A DNA stretch of 64,000 bases, taken from positions 20,849,175 to 20,913,174 of the forward strand of contig CM063506.1 in NCBI GenBank assembly GCA_032207245.1. Direction: 5' to 3'. The notes beneath the pieces were generated by a model. It was given only the letters and a program-made list of their open reading frames with translations. It did no database searches and was not told where the DNA came from. The stretch is from Pardosa pseudoannulata (taxonomy: Eukaryota; Arthropoda; Arachnida; Araneae; Lycosidae). Both the position numbers and the translations under genes were made by a program. Below are positions 38,775 through 53,700 of the stretch, one piece after another. How positions within the stretch are numbered: position 1 is the first letter of the stretch; every line of letters begins with the position of its first letter.

Positions 38775-41700
38775 ATACCTCTTACTAGCTTCAAGCTTCT
38801 TTAAACCCTGAAGAGCTGTTTCTAAAGAATTATTTGAATGTAACGATGGGTTAGAAGTACTCTGTACAGCATTAATAGGAGAAAAAGATGGAACTGGAGA
38901 ACTTCTTTGAGATTTATTCTGAGAAGAATTAGATGTCTTTATTGGTTCTGATGTTTGGGTTTCAACAACAGACTCTAAAAATAAAAATATAACAACTAAA
39001 TGTAACAGGGGAAAATACACTTTTTAGCACAGTCACAAATGAAAATAAAATATATAATAAAAAAAAAATATCCTTATAATGATAAAATGCCAGTAGGAAA
39101 GGAAGAGATATTTGCTCAAAATTAAAGACTTATTTGTAGTAAATTTTATGAAGAAATAAAAAAAGCAATATTAAAGACAAACAATGGAAAATATTCTTTC
39201 TTTTTGGGTTTACTTTTTTTCATAATCACCCAAAAAGGCTGATGCTAAATTTATGTATATACATATACACATATATATTAGTTATATATGAGTTGCAATT
39301 TTGTTAATTTGAACTTACAGAAAGTAAAACTTATATCTTAAAGCTCATATTTACTCAGAAATTATCAATAAATTACTAAAAATAACTTCTAACATTTGGT
39401 ATTATTATAGAGAAGCATCATCTTCTCCCCCCCCCCACTGCTATGAAAATTGTGAAATTTTTTACTATTCAAAATGACTGGGTATTATGAAAAAAGAATA
39501 TGAATTAATATCTTGTGATATATTAATTTTGACAATACTATAGATTAATAAAACAATACAAAATGACATATTTCCTTATTCCCTCATATCATTCCAAACA
39601 TTTAAATTTTAACTATGCAGCTTTATGAACTATTTAGTATTTAGTATCAAATAGACACTTAAGTTAATCACAACTTAATCCATGTTTATGAATTCAATCG
39701 CAGATGTAAATTTTGAATATTGACTAAAAAATATCACAATATAGAATAGTAAAGGGCCATGGAGAATGGAGTCTGTTTCTATCCAAGAAAAACTTTTTCT
39801 TCGAGAGACCTGTGCTACAAATTGCTGTTTAGTGATGAAAACAAAAATTTACATACTTGAGGCATTTAAAAATTCTCAAAAAATAAAAAGAATAGTTTTT
39901 TTTTTTTTTAGCATAAAAAATGCTAAAGTTATAATTCAAATGTTAATAGGAAGCACAAACAACATTTAAAAAGCTCTATTTTCAAACCTTTGGATGTTTT
40001 CAAAAACTTTTAAATTTTGCACCAAAGTTTGCCAATTAAAATTAAAAATAAGAAAAAAGGGAAAGAAAAGGTTTTTTAATAATTTGAATTTTTGCAACCA
40101 TGATTCTATGAACAATCATCTTACCATAAAAGTTTCATAGCATATAAACAAAATACTTTAATAAAATAGTAAAATGATTTTATGCTTAAATAATTCTATG
40201 AAACATTTTATTTATTATAAAAGTTTACCTTGGGAAGAATTGCTAGCTAAACCTTTTAGCATCTCCGGAACTTCAGAAACTGATTCATCATCTATCTGTG
40301 AATTATATATTTAAATGAAAATACAAACTAAAAAAACTTCACTGAGATATATTTTATGTAAATCATAACAGTACAAACGTGTGCTGAAAAAGTATAAAGT
40401 ATTAAAAAATAAATTATATAAATAGCCACTTCCACCTAGATTTCAGTCTAGGTATTTATATTTTGATAGTAAGGTTATATTTATTTCAAAATATTAATTA
40501 GTTTTTACATTATATTGCATATCAGCATTATAAATAATTCTGAAAACAAATTGATTATATTCATAAAAAATACAGATTTTTATAAATTTAATATTCTTAA
40601 AATTTTAAAAAAATATAACAAAAAAAAAATTGTATATATATAGCAATATTTGAGATTTTATGCTTGCATTTATCTAATGAAAAAATACATACATTTCTTA
40701 CAAGATTATTTAAAGAGAACCAACTTACCCTTACAAGTAAAAAACTAAGCATATGATGTTAAAGGCTTTTAATTTTGTAAACAGGCCATATGATATTTAC
40801 AGCTTTGAATTAATATAAAATCATTTATTGTATTTTTTTTATGGATCTTTTTTTAAATAAAGAAGTATACTTTAATCTTTAACTAGTGTAAACTTCAAAA
40901 TATTATTACATACAATATTTACCATGCCATAATTTAAAAAATCGTTTCCTGTACCTAAAAGGGACTACATTTTATAAAATTTTTAAAATTGGTGACATGC
41001 TTTATCAATTTTTGAAAATGTTTATCTAAAAGAAAATTTTCTAGGTTTTAACGTTGCCCATAGAAAAGATTACGATTACCTAGAAAACATATACAGAGGA
41101 AAACATGAAAATATGTGTAACATAAAAAACCAAAAAGCTAATTTGAATTTAAAAAAAAAGTACTTCAAGAAATTTTGCATAATGAAGAATGTCTGTACCA
41201 AATTTTGCACATGTAACTCTCATTGTTACTCTACAAAGAGGAATTTTCACATTTTCTAATTTTAATTTAAACAATAGAAGACAAAAAAGTAAGCAGGACA
41301 GTACCTATTTTTCTTTCATTTGGGGGCCTAATTAGTGATTTTTAATGGATTTTAAAGCAGACTCTTTAATGTCTCTCAAAAACGATACTTTTTCTTCGCT
41401 GAGTTTGTGACGTCACAGTTCATGAAAACACTGACCGCCTATGTTAGTTACATGTTAAAATACGACTTTTAAATTTGTTTCTGTGTAAAGAATCGCATAT
41501 AATTAAAATTTCTTTATCATGTCTGACATTAAAAAATCATATTCTAAATACTGTGTTATGCCACTCTGCAAAAATACAACAACTAATTGCAATGAGAAGA
41601 TATTTTTCAGCGTTCCCAAAGATCCAAATACACGTAAAATCTGGATAAATGGTATGAAAAGGGATGAGAAATTAAACCACAAATTATCATATAAATCATC

Positions 41701-44700
41701 TCTATGGGTTTGTGAAGACCATTTTTCGGTAAGTAAATGCTTGCTTTTGTTTAAATATTACTTGTTTAGAACAATAACTGTATATAAAAAAACATCTATC
41801 TTTAAAAGGACTGTTGATTAACCAGTGCTATTTAACTTTTAAAACTGCTAATTTTTGAGTATTATCACAGAGTTCAAGTAAAGTAAATGTTTGATAAAGC
41901 ATATAAATATCGTAAAACATATAAATATCTAAAGCCTATAATTTTCTAATAAATAACTCGGAGGGGAAGGTTATGTATTTTCAAGGTATTATAAATATTT
42001 TCTTCAGAGATGCATACTTTCTTAAGTGTATCAATTCACAGTGATATTTTTCTATTAAATTGGTGACTAATTTGAAAAAAGTATAATATTTTTAAAATAC
42101 TTAATAACAATATTACTTTAAAAATTAAATTTAATTTCAGAAACTTTATACATTTTTAAAATTTAATATTAATATTAAAGGCAATAAAATTGTATTGCTA
42201 TTAAAAAAAAAGTATAAATAATTAAGTAAAGCCTTTTAAAGTTTTTAAAATTCTTTACATCAAATTTAAAATACTTAAGAATCAAATTAAATTTTTAGAT
42301 TTAAAATACTTAATAGAGATTAAAAAATGTAAATTTAATTTCAGAAACTGTATACATTTTTTCTATTTAATATTCAATATTAAAAGATAATAAAATTGTA
42401 TTACTATTTTAAAAAGTATAAATAATTAAGTAAAGCCTTTTAAGTTAAATTTTTTTCTCACATATTTTTATAAAATCAGCCAAATTACTTACTTATGATA
42501 ACTGGGTGCCAATGATAATATTGCTGCAATAGCAAGGTTGTAGCAAACAGTATATATAATTATTAATTGTTATTCTTATAGTATTTAATGCTGATTTTTC
42601 TGTTTTATCCAAATTTGATAGGTTTTTTCATCATTAATACTATTTTTGAAACATATGTTTTAAATATGGCCTACAACAATTGGTAAACTCTGAAATGTTC
42701 AATTGCTTCAGGTGGGGTGAAGTGTTATAATTACCTCTCAAGTGTGTCACACTTGCTCTTTCATGCCACTCTCCTTTAATGTAACTTAGTGCTGATTAGA
42801 TTTTATACAGCAAAACCACTTAAAGTAAATCATTAACAACACAGTAATAACATTTTACAATACAAGGATTTTGTAACTTAACACGAAATGAATGTTTATA
42901 AACTAAACTTCATATGTAGGCATCCTACTATACCTGTAGATGCTTATCCAGTTTGGTAAAAAAAAAAAAAAAATGTTTAAAGGGGGTTATAAAAGTTGCT
43001 TGTCAGTGCCATTCTTCATTATTGCTGTAAATTGCAATAAATAATGCATAGATATTGATAAAACTTTGTACAAATAGTTGAAAGAATAGCATCATCATAG
43101 AAAAAACCACTTCATCATTCTGAAAGTCATCATTCAGTGAATATTATTAAGTGTCAGCTCATAAATTCATATTTCTATCACATCTACATATTTTCTGATG
43201 CATTAGTCTGTTAAATTTGCAAGAAATGTTGAAGGAAGTTTAGTGACGACCACATCATACTAGTTTATTACTAACAACGTGCTGTATTTTATAGATGTGT
43301 ATTCTTGATCTGTTTTTTATACTTTTTTCCCAGTTAAAAGATGATATGGAAAATTATATGGAATGGCAGCTTACAAAAGATGTAAAGAGGGTACAACTAC
43401 ATAAACACAAGGGTTTCTTCAGAATTTTGCTGAGCCAAAGAGACTCCCTAGAGTGTATTAGATCTGAATAATAAAACAGTATAATATGGATTTTAATACT
43501 AACATGCAACCACAACCAGAGTAGTTTCAACTAGGAGCAAACTCTCTCTCTCTCTCTTAATAAAAAGAGGGGGAAAAAAAAGGGAGCAGACACAAGTCAG
43601 TTTAGAACACAGTCTAAATCATGTTTGACTTAGACTGTGTATTGTAAATTGGCTGGATGCTCCTTCGATGGTTATGTTACTGATCAAACTATAAACGGAC
43701 ACTGTCTCTCCTGACTATTTCTGCACTCCCTTAAAATCCCAAACTTTGTTTTTTAATATAAATGTCCTTCTTTCTCGTAATTTCTGGAAATGACTATGTG
43801 TAAAGGATGCTGATTACTTGGCAAGCATGCTTTACTCAAATTTTCTAAGGAAAAACATTTTTTTACCTTGATAGCAGAACCAGATTTCTCATGCATCTGG
43901 AGGATGTACAAATGTGTTTATAAATTTACTAGACCCCCTTCAATGCTGCATATCTTGGCATTGGAAACAGAAAATTCCTACACCGGCACTACTTCCATGA
44001 CACTTTCAAGAGAAAAAGAATTTGAAATTTTTGCATACTAGGACTCATAATTTTTATTTTCTTTCATTACTGTTTAGGCATTAATCTAGAGTAAAATTTC
44101 TAGAAAAGGTAAATTGAATCACACAAGATATTTATCTATTTAGAAGCATCTTCACTTGCTCAACCACCTAAGATTTTTTAATATGGTCTTTGTTATGAAA
44201 GCAGGGTTTAGAAGGATTCTGAAAGAAAAAATTAAAGACTTTTTCAACTTTATAAAGAGTTTTCTAAAAGTGAAGATCTTTTTTTAAAAAAAATCTTTTG
44301 ATTTTGCTAAGCATCTAGCTGAAAAAAAGAATATTATGATCAAGAATAACCAATTCAAATCATAGATCATAAGTCAAAAATTTCTAAAAAAAAGGAGAGA
44401 AATACAGAAAAGCTAAAACAGGAAAATATATAAGTATTAAAAACACTTCTTTAAGTGATTTATTCAAATGAGGTAACTTTTTTATGCATATAAATATATT
44501 ATTTGCTCAAAAATTAAGGGTACTATATGAAAAATCAAGAGCATTAATGGCCCTTTTTTAAGAGTCACCTAAAAATTAAGAAGTTTTAAAGTATTTTTAA
44601 GAAGTGTCTAAACCTTGGATAAGAGGAATTTACAATTTCCTTTTGCATCTTTTGGTGTCATATTCTTTTATGTAAGGAATGACCTTGAAATGTACTCGAC

Positions 44701-47700
44701 TCTAAGGGGTTTTTTAAACATGTCAACTCATTCAGTTATAATACCAAACAGAATTTGAATACCCTATGGAATTATTTCTTGTATGCATGAAAAAAAAAGT
44801 TACTCCTGACCTGAGAAAAACCTTACATCCTTCATTTTAGAGTATAGTGATGATTTTTAATTATTTAAGAGAATATTCCTCAAAAAAACCTCAAAACAAT
44901 GTTTGGCTGACAGCTTTTTAATAGTATTCTAATAAATGGCTAAAACAATTGTACAGTTTTTATTAGAAAAAAAAATAAATCCCATTTTTATACATTTTAT
45001 ACAGTTTGAATTGTAAAATAAATCATATATATCAAATAAAATGAAATTATGTACATACAGTTGTTTTTATGTCATTATCAGATGCTACTGTTGTGGTTGA
45101 AGATGACGACTTTGGTTTTGGAAAATCTTTCACTTTGCTTTCAGCATACTTAAGAGCATGAGGTTTATCATCTTCTAGAATGAATCATGTATATAATAAG
45201 GTAAAAGACAGAACTAAAATTTGTAAAATACATAAACATGTAATCAGTAGATATTGAGAGTAAGATTAGCATTTATGATTCTAATTATATAATATGATCC
45301 TTTTTAGAAATGGCATATCATAAAAATATATTCTATAGAGATTTGGCTGGGAATGGAGAGCTACAGCCTACTTATTTTTTTTTAAATATAAGGACTAATG
45401 AGACTAGGATCTAGTTCATAAAGCCTATTACGAGCAGCTATAAACATCCATGAAAACAGTGGTATTGAAACCAAAAAACTATGTTAACAAAAGGAAAAAC
45501 ATTCCCAATTTGGTCTATGTCTATCTATATCACAGGTTTCTAACTTGTAAGGGTTCAAAGGCCACATCTGGAAATCTTATGCATGACTGTGGGCTACACT
45601 TTCATAATTGGCAAATTTTCGTAAAAATCTGAAAATAGGATAAAAGTACCAGTATGAAATAATAAGCATAGTGTCATGAATAACTGTTTTCCATAATCAT
45701 GGTAGATTTGCCCATCAAAACACTCACCAGCTAAACATAAAATTCCACAAATAAAATTTTAGAACACTTATTAATAAATCACAACTTAATAAAATCACAT
45801 CGAGCCTAGCAACTTACGAACACAACACTTATCAATCTTTACATTCTATGACAGCAGTAGAAGTAGTAGTTCTTCACAATAGTTTAATTAAAGATAAAGG
45901 ATTAGTCATTTTTGTTGCTTTAAACAGTTAAAAAAAACTTGTGTCATAAAATGACTATCTCTACATTTAAAATGTATATCTTTAAAATTTAAGAAAATAA
46001 TTAAAGCTTTTAAAACACAATTATTTAGTACAGTTTTTAAATAATGAGATTAAAAATTAACAAAAATTATTATACCCCCAAAATAACTGGATTTTGAAGA
46101 TGAATACTCAGCAGTGTGAGTTGAATAAAAATTAAAAATGTAATAAAAATAAAATTTAAAACAGAATAATTTATAGGAAGTACTGTGGATGGTCACCGGC
46201 ATCAACCAAGGAATTTATGTCTATCACCAACTTTATTAATGCTAATCTCATAAGATAAAACAAGGATGAATTTGCATGTCAATTTCTGTCAGCCAGTTGG
46301 AAACCCCTCAGCTATTTCTTGTAACAGTGATATTAGATATCTTTCTTTGGCCTTATATTTATTTCATTCCTTATGAAATTAAAAATATATAATTTTGACA
46401 TATCAACACTTTTAAACCTAAATAATGCATAATAGAGAATGTAACAGCACAGTGTTTTTTAATACTTAATTGAATATTAATATATAAAATATGTACTCAT
46501 TACATTTCAAATAGAAATTAATCCAACTGCCAGCCAGCATGACCATTGCAATAGAAGATAAGTAAAAATTACAACCTAGTTTTACAATCCCAATCGTTTC
46601 TATTCTCACAGATAAATTTATAACTCTAAAATAAATAGCATTTTAAGTTAAAATTGGGTACACACACATAAATTAAAAGGTAATGAAAGCACATAAACAT
46701 TTAAAATATTTTTAGATCAAATAACCAGTTAAAAAAAATTTTCAATGTGACGATTTTATTCATTTACTTATGAATATATAAAACTATTTGAAGTTTCATA
46801 GATTCTATTATACTACAAGTTTATACTTATCTATAAGTTTAATATACTTAATTATTTATTTCAACTAAGTGTATTTGACATCACAGCTAAATATTTTGCT
46901 ATTCTCTGAGTACTTAGGATAAATGATTATCTAACATGTTTACAATTACTATCTATTGGTATCAGAGCTCACATGTTTGAATCCTAATGCAGACAGAGAT
47001 GTTAGAAATTAACTGTTTGGAATGATGTAGTGGTTACAAGCTTCTATCCAAATTTAAACAGCTATGTCAACTTTAGTGTAGAAAAAAAATTACTAAAGCA
47101 TTCAGAGTACAAATATAAAAATCATATAATGTGTAGCAATAATTTGTCACAATCTGTCAAGAAAATTATACATTTCTTATGAACCAATATGCTTAATAGT
47201 TTGTATTGGGTATTAAAAATAAATGTTCAACAAAATATTCAATATTGGTATCTAAGTGTAATACATAAATTATTTGTATCTAGCAAAGGCAAAACTATTA
47301 AACTTACATAAAAATATAAATGGGTATATTAGGTGCTATTTAACATGAGTAATTTTAAGTTTAAAATGTACCAAATAGTTTTGACAATAAAATACTATGA
47401 AGTTTTTTTTCTTAAACACAAATATTTTATTAATAAACAATGAAAAGTAAAACAAACTCCAATTTACACAGCCTATTTAAAATATTATTCAATAACTTAC
47501 TATGGAGTAATTGAAAAGCTAGGGAATTTGGTTCTTTTAAAAGCTTTTTCTTATCCTCCAGTAAAGAACGATGTTTTTCACAGATACTCCGATATGCTTC
47601 CTGCATACACTGCAATTGAGCTCTTTCTTGGCGAAGCCTCAATATGAGTTCTTTCTGGCGCTTTTTAATAGATGATACTTTTCTTTCTGGCTCCTTTTCA

Positions 47701-50700
47701 CGTAATTTCCTAAAAAGCACAGAAGCATACATACAAAAAATAAAAATTCAGAATTTTCTAAAGATTTATTAACAAAATCATTAAAATAATATCAAAAGTA
47801 ATATTAAGTAAGCTTTATTATCTTTCAAATAAGATCAAATAACAGTAAAAAGATAATGTATTATCAATATACTATTAATTCATGAAATGAGATTGGAAAA
47901 ATCTAGTTTTTATCCCAGTGTCAGTATGGAATAAGAAAAAAAAAATAAATAAAAAGGTTTTTGTGAACAATGCCAGTTCTATAATCACACAAATTAATAA
48001 TCTTCATTAAGTGCAACAAAAAAAATTAAAAACAATTTTTTCACACACAACTAGCAGTTTAATATTTCTCAATGATTACTTGTAAAAATATGAAAGCTGT
48101 ACGATAGAGAGAAAATAAAATGTGGAGTATATCCAGAGAATATTCAATTGGGGAAAAGGTGACTTAAACTGGACGAGTCCCCCCCCCCTTTAAAATAAAT
48201 TTTAAAAAATTTAGTAAAAAATTATACGAGATGCAATATATATATTTAAAAGTCCATGCACAATCTTGTGTAATATGTTTCAGTAAATATAGAAAATTAT
48301 TTGGAGCAAAAATATTGAAATTAAAAATGTACATAGACATTTTAAAAATTAAAACTTTTATTTTAAAATTAAATATTGATTAAATATTCAGTGTTAAAAA
48401 CTTTTATTTATGAAAATATACTTTTAATTTAGAGTTGAATAGCAATACAATCCACTCCAGAATTTCAGGAGTGGAGAGCCCATCAGGCTCTCCCCCTCTC
48501 CTCTAGTTAAGGCCCTGATTTTCTTCCTTCTCAATGCACTTTGCATGCCAAGGAATGAGTTTTTCTTAAATGATTATCAAGTTAGCATCTATATTTTGCT
48601 TATTGTTTGTAGACATTATCATACATCAAAAACCTTTCTCTAACTTCAAAAAGGTGAAAATATCGGGTTGGATATAGAATAACATGTTATCCTTTGAATT
48701 ATGCTTCTTATCTTGCTGCTATCCAGATTTAGAATTAAGACACTCATTTCAACATGGCAACTAAAACAAAAGTTTCCATTGACTGAAACAAATGAGGGAG
48801 ATGACATTGAAGGTAAAGCTGAAACCTTTGAAGAAAAATTTCCACTTGAGCATTAAAGACACAGTAGTCTTGATACTTGCAATGAGTTGCTTATCCTAAT
48901 ATGCAGTGGTGTGCAGTAGGTTTTCATGCAGGGTGTGCAGAGAACAGGGATTTTCCAATAAATCTTTAATTATTGAGACATCTGAGTTCTCCATTATGAA
49001 ACGACTTATTTATTATGGATATAAATTTAAAGAATACAATAAATAAAATATTTACCTACGAGTAGTCGAGTTATAACTATAAAAACAGCTAAACTTATGA
49101 GAATTCTACTAGCACTCAAGCAAAAATCATGTCTTTTGTTGTATGGTGTCATATTGGCGTCGAAAAAGCAACGCTTCGGACTTTCACGAAAAACTTAATA
49201 CATTCAGCAAACATAGCACCACATGGCGCCTGCCGCTGCGGTGCTTCATCTATTCCCCGTGCAGAGGATTTCACTGCATGCTGGCACAATAGAGCAAACT
49301 GTTTCTTGTTCGGTCAGTGGATTAAATTATATTTATTAATTGTTTTTGACATTTGGAAATCATGTAGTCTGCGAAAAACATCTCGACAACTTTTAAAAAC
49401 AAAACCAGGGATATGGTGTTACCAATATAACTGATATACTGTCTGTAAGACACAATGAATGGTAAAATTTGGACTGTTCTGTTAAAATTCATTTCTTTAA
49501 AACAAAACAACATTGATTTTCAGCTAATTATTTCAATAAATATAATACATTGCTGAAACTAATTTGCTAAAACATTTCATTTTATATTGAGGAAATACTT
49601 CTTTTATATTTCCATGAAAACAAAATCTTACAATATATAAATTTAAACCTTAACTGTTTGCAATATCGTATGGCCAGTTAATCAGTTAAAAACCAAAATT
49701 GCTTCAGCACGTAAGTCCTGGCTCTAATACAACACTTAATAAACTGTACCTTTGAATGATACTGAATGCCAAGTGCAGGAAAAATAGCTGCACTTGCCTC
49801 AGTGCCATAGTATGCTGTTCTTCTCCAGTAAACCATACATATAAAGCGTGATTTTCAATTCAGTGCACAGTGCATACATATCAGAATTTCCTATGTTCGT
49901 TTGCATGCTATGTGGTGCAGTACCTAGTACCGCACACACTGCGGGAATACAAGCAAGCAAGTCAACATAATATTTGAATATATTATAAATAATATTTATT
50001 ATATACCATATAAAGATAGGTAGACATTGGTGCAGAAAATTATTGTCCCTCATAATTTTGCCAGGGTGTGCAGTGCACACCCTGCACATATGGACCACAC
50101 GCACACTGCTAATATGTCTAGCATTCATGCCATGCTAGTGAATCCCATTTTGTTCTTCCTTAGGGAGGAGACTTTGCTCATTTTGTACCTCTGTTTCATC
50201 AGCTAAACTCCCAATGAGAGGACATCCAAATCCACAGATTTATTCTGTACATTCTCTGAGTATACAGGGAGACTTTTAGTGTGCCTGTCAAATTCAAACT
50301 CTCCCCCCCCACTCCCCATGATTCTAGTCCTGCACACTGAACATTAGGCCACTTTGTTCTAGATATCTTTTAGTTTGCCAGTGTTATATATGCAATCTAG
50401 TTTAAGAAACTGGTGCTTAGACAAAATAAAGTCTTTACGGCAGAATATAGAAAATAACACAAAACTAAAGTCAACATGAAAAGGGCAGAATATTAAATAT
50501 AAATTAAAAACAAACAGCTTTTTTATAGTTCTTATTCTTAGTAGCTTGATTATGGCTACAAAAGAGTTGTTTGTAGTATTCTACCCTTGTTATTAAGTTG
50601 TTTTTTAAATAGAAATAATTTATATTTTAGTTAATTTTGAGACAAAAGACAATGATTTCTAAATAGGAAATAGAGAGTGAATGGAAAATGTTAAGTGCAA

Positions 50701-53700
50701 ATATGTATTTTATGATTTATTTTAAAGAGCTAAAAGTAAACAAACACCTTGAAATTAAGAAAGATAAGAACTTTAAATTATAAAACAGAAGTTTTTCTGT
50801 TAGTTTACAATTAGGTCTTTTAACTATTTATTATATAGTTGTATATACAAAAACATATACATAGAAAAACAAAACAAAAAAAATGACCATTTAATGGATC
50901 TCTGATTTAAAATTAATTCCTTTACATATCTCTTATATTTATGACCTAAAATAAAATGCATGAAATACCTTAAATAAATATAAGTAACAAATATTTTTCT
51001 TAGAACACCTCAATAACAAAAATAATAATCTTGTAAAACTTTGATTATTGCTACTGTTGATTATTTTGAAGATAAAGGATAACAAAAAAGAAAAAATTAC
51101 TTTTTAAGTAATTCTAGCCACATCATTTCTGCTCTGGCCTTCTCAACTAGAGTTTTTTCTTGAAATTGCAATAGAGAAAGTTGATGCCTGGCTCGTAACT
51201 CTTCTTCATGAGTCATTCTACGTACAACATCTAAAGTCAGTTGGGCAAAAGAATCATCAGATATTGCTGATTCACTTTTCAAAGAGAAATTTGAATGGCT
51301 ACTTATGATTGTTTCTGATGACACTGAATCCTAGAATATAAATGAAAACCAAACAAAATTATTTAAGGCAGTAGAAATATAAATAAGTCACTGGCACATA
51401 CATAATAACTTAAAACTTTAAATATTATCATATTGTACATTTATCACAAATAAATTTTTTCAAAATAAATTCTAAATATAATTCTGGGAGCAAATTTTAA
51501 CATATTACTGATTTTCCCCTAAAATATATATAGTGATGAAAGGATATATATATTTGTAATATATTAAAAATTTAATCTTAAGGCATCTAATTTTTTTTTA
51601 GAATTTTAATTTATTTCATTATTAAGAAAGGAACCTCAATTTAAGATGCAGTTTCCTCCATTTTTTTGCATCAGGAAAATCTTAGCTTGCAAATTTTACT
51701 CCTTTGTCCATTATAAATCTAACGGGATCCATGTTATGCACTTCAGAACTTCAGTGCTGATTTTGCAATTTTGAGTGACCAACTGGCCTACTAACAAGTT
51801 ACAAGAATACTGTATTAAGTAATTTGTCCAGAAAATATGTGTCTTCCTTGAGGAAATCAAGTTTCTATCTGTTTCCTAACAACTGACTCAGCTGGTAAAT
51901 GTATGCAGCAGAGTTGCTCTATTTAAGTTTTAAGATCAATAAAACAAAGTGTTAAAAAGACTTAGTTGTGAACTACTTCATCAATTACTGAGTCTAGCTA
52001 TAGCAAAAAAGTTTTGGGCTAGTTTCTTTTAACTTTTTAAGTTATTTTGGGTGACCAATTTGAGAGGCCATCAATCTTCAACAGCATCAGTTTATGTCAT
52101 AGTTCAATATTATAACATATATACATTTGTACAGTCTGCCAAAAAACTTACCAAACCACACGAAAGAATAATATTTTATAAAACATTCAGCACAAAGCTT
52201 AAATCTGGGGCCTTGGACAACTTAGCCATCCCAACTACAATATTTATGAGGTCTAGTGTAATAAAATGCTATGAGATGTTCTACCTAACATTTAATTGTG
52301 AGGAGTAGGATTCAAACCCACACTCTCTTTCAAGAATCAGAGCTTAAATTTGAAGCATTTAGACCCCTCGTATGTCCCAACTACAATATGGGGACTGATA
52401 TAATAAAAAAAAAATATTATATGAGTTGTTCTACCTTATTTTCTGTTAAATGATATGACAAACACATCCAGGTCCCTTTCCTAGAATCGTGTACTGCTAA
52501 CTATTATGCAAAATGGGTATTTAATTTGAAACTCAGGAAAAAGAAGTATGTTTTTACTCTAAAACAAAATTTTCGCAATCATCAAACAGATACTTCAAGA
52601 TAGTAAATGATTTCTAAAATAAATAGTGAACATTATTATATGAAGAAAAATCGAATGCTATGGAAATGAGTATTTACCTTGCATTATTATTTAAAAAATG
52701 CCCATAATGTATATGAAGGATAAAGTACCAGCAACAAGGGAAAAGGGTATAAATATTGAAGTGTTGCAAGACTTTACAATTTAAAAAAATGTTTCTAATG
52801 TTGGTTTTATTTATAATAGTATTATGAGACATTATAAAACAACTATGCTCTCTGTCTGTGCTAAAAATGTGTTTACAAAAATATAAAACAGATAATTATT
52901 TTTTAAACATTTAAGTTAAGCAACCCATTAAAGAATATGTATACTTTACTGATTATATGACAATGGCAGTACACATTTTCAAATGTAAAGTATTGTACAT
53001 GGTTCTCACTCTTTTGCTTCTGAAAATTTCAAGCACTTTTCAATGACTTTTCCAAAACCTGATATATTTTTCAAGCACCTCTTTGATACACTGTTCATAA
53101 TTGAAAAAAATTAAAATAACTTCCCAAAACAGTAGAACTATATATATAATGTTCATTCTTTTCCCAGAAAAAAAAAAATCAGGTTTATGAAATGGTGTAA
53201 AAAAAAGGAAGGGCTATAAGCACACGAATACTGGTTTAAAAATATACAGTTTCTTTTTTAAAACATTCCAAACTTTTTATTTTTATGTATATTTGACATC
53301 ACTGACTAAACAGAAATAAGCAATTAAAGAAAATAAGTCAAACTTTGCTTCGCTACTCAGACATCCAGACACAAAATAAAAATAAAAAATAAAAAAAAAA
53401 CAAAAAAAAAAAACTAATGTAGCCTAAACACTATGGCCAACTGTTCACCACTTCCTGATGATGACCTTGAATGATGGTTCACTGGTTGCATCCACACGCT
53501 AGGCCACTAAATGACCCGAGCGCATTGATTCGTCCATAGGGTCTACTGCTCACTTTAGTTGCACATCTGGCTGCCTTTGATCTATGGAGAAAAACCGCCT
53601 CGGAAGCCATCGTCCACCAAGGCTATTTTATCGTCTGCCGCCATCAGCCAAAGCCCCTCCAGATGGTGGTAATGACTTGCAGTGGACCATAGTGTGAAGG

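Larger units (their letters stand above)
36079..38778 (-). other. CEP350 intron w12-w13
   Basis: 2.7 kb, AT-rich, with a long A-rich tract (36703-36754) and the CA/TA microsatellite at its 5' end. No insertion identified. Confidence 0.65.
40296..45058 (-). other. CEP350 intron w10-w11, hosting a THAP gene
   Basis: 4.8 kb, the largest intron in the window. It hosts the plus-strand THAP gene (41519-43471) and a 204-bp-period duplication. The stretch 43500-45058 holds no recognised gene. Confidence 0.7.
47710..51100 (-). other. CEP350 intron w8-w9
   Basis: 3.4 kb. Holds twin hairpins (48452-48493) and a complete hAT-like insertion (48904-50108). The remainder is AT-rich without features. Confidence 0.7.

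Noticed and set aside
42739..42755. 17-base palindrome CAAGTGTGTCACACTTG
   Set aside because: Short and isolated, with no linked feature; expected occasionally by chance.
45450..45632. 60-codon plus-strand frame and hAT-end-like sequence near 45530
   Set aside because: No domain; the terminal resemblance is weak, and no matching opposite end or target duplication was found.
49129..50128. Open frames inside the 48904-50108 hAT-like element as a transposase
   Set aside because: No hAT dimerisation or catalytic motif, and lengths of about 100 codons are explained by GC-richer composition.
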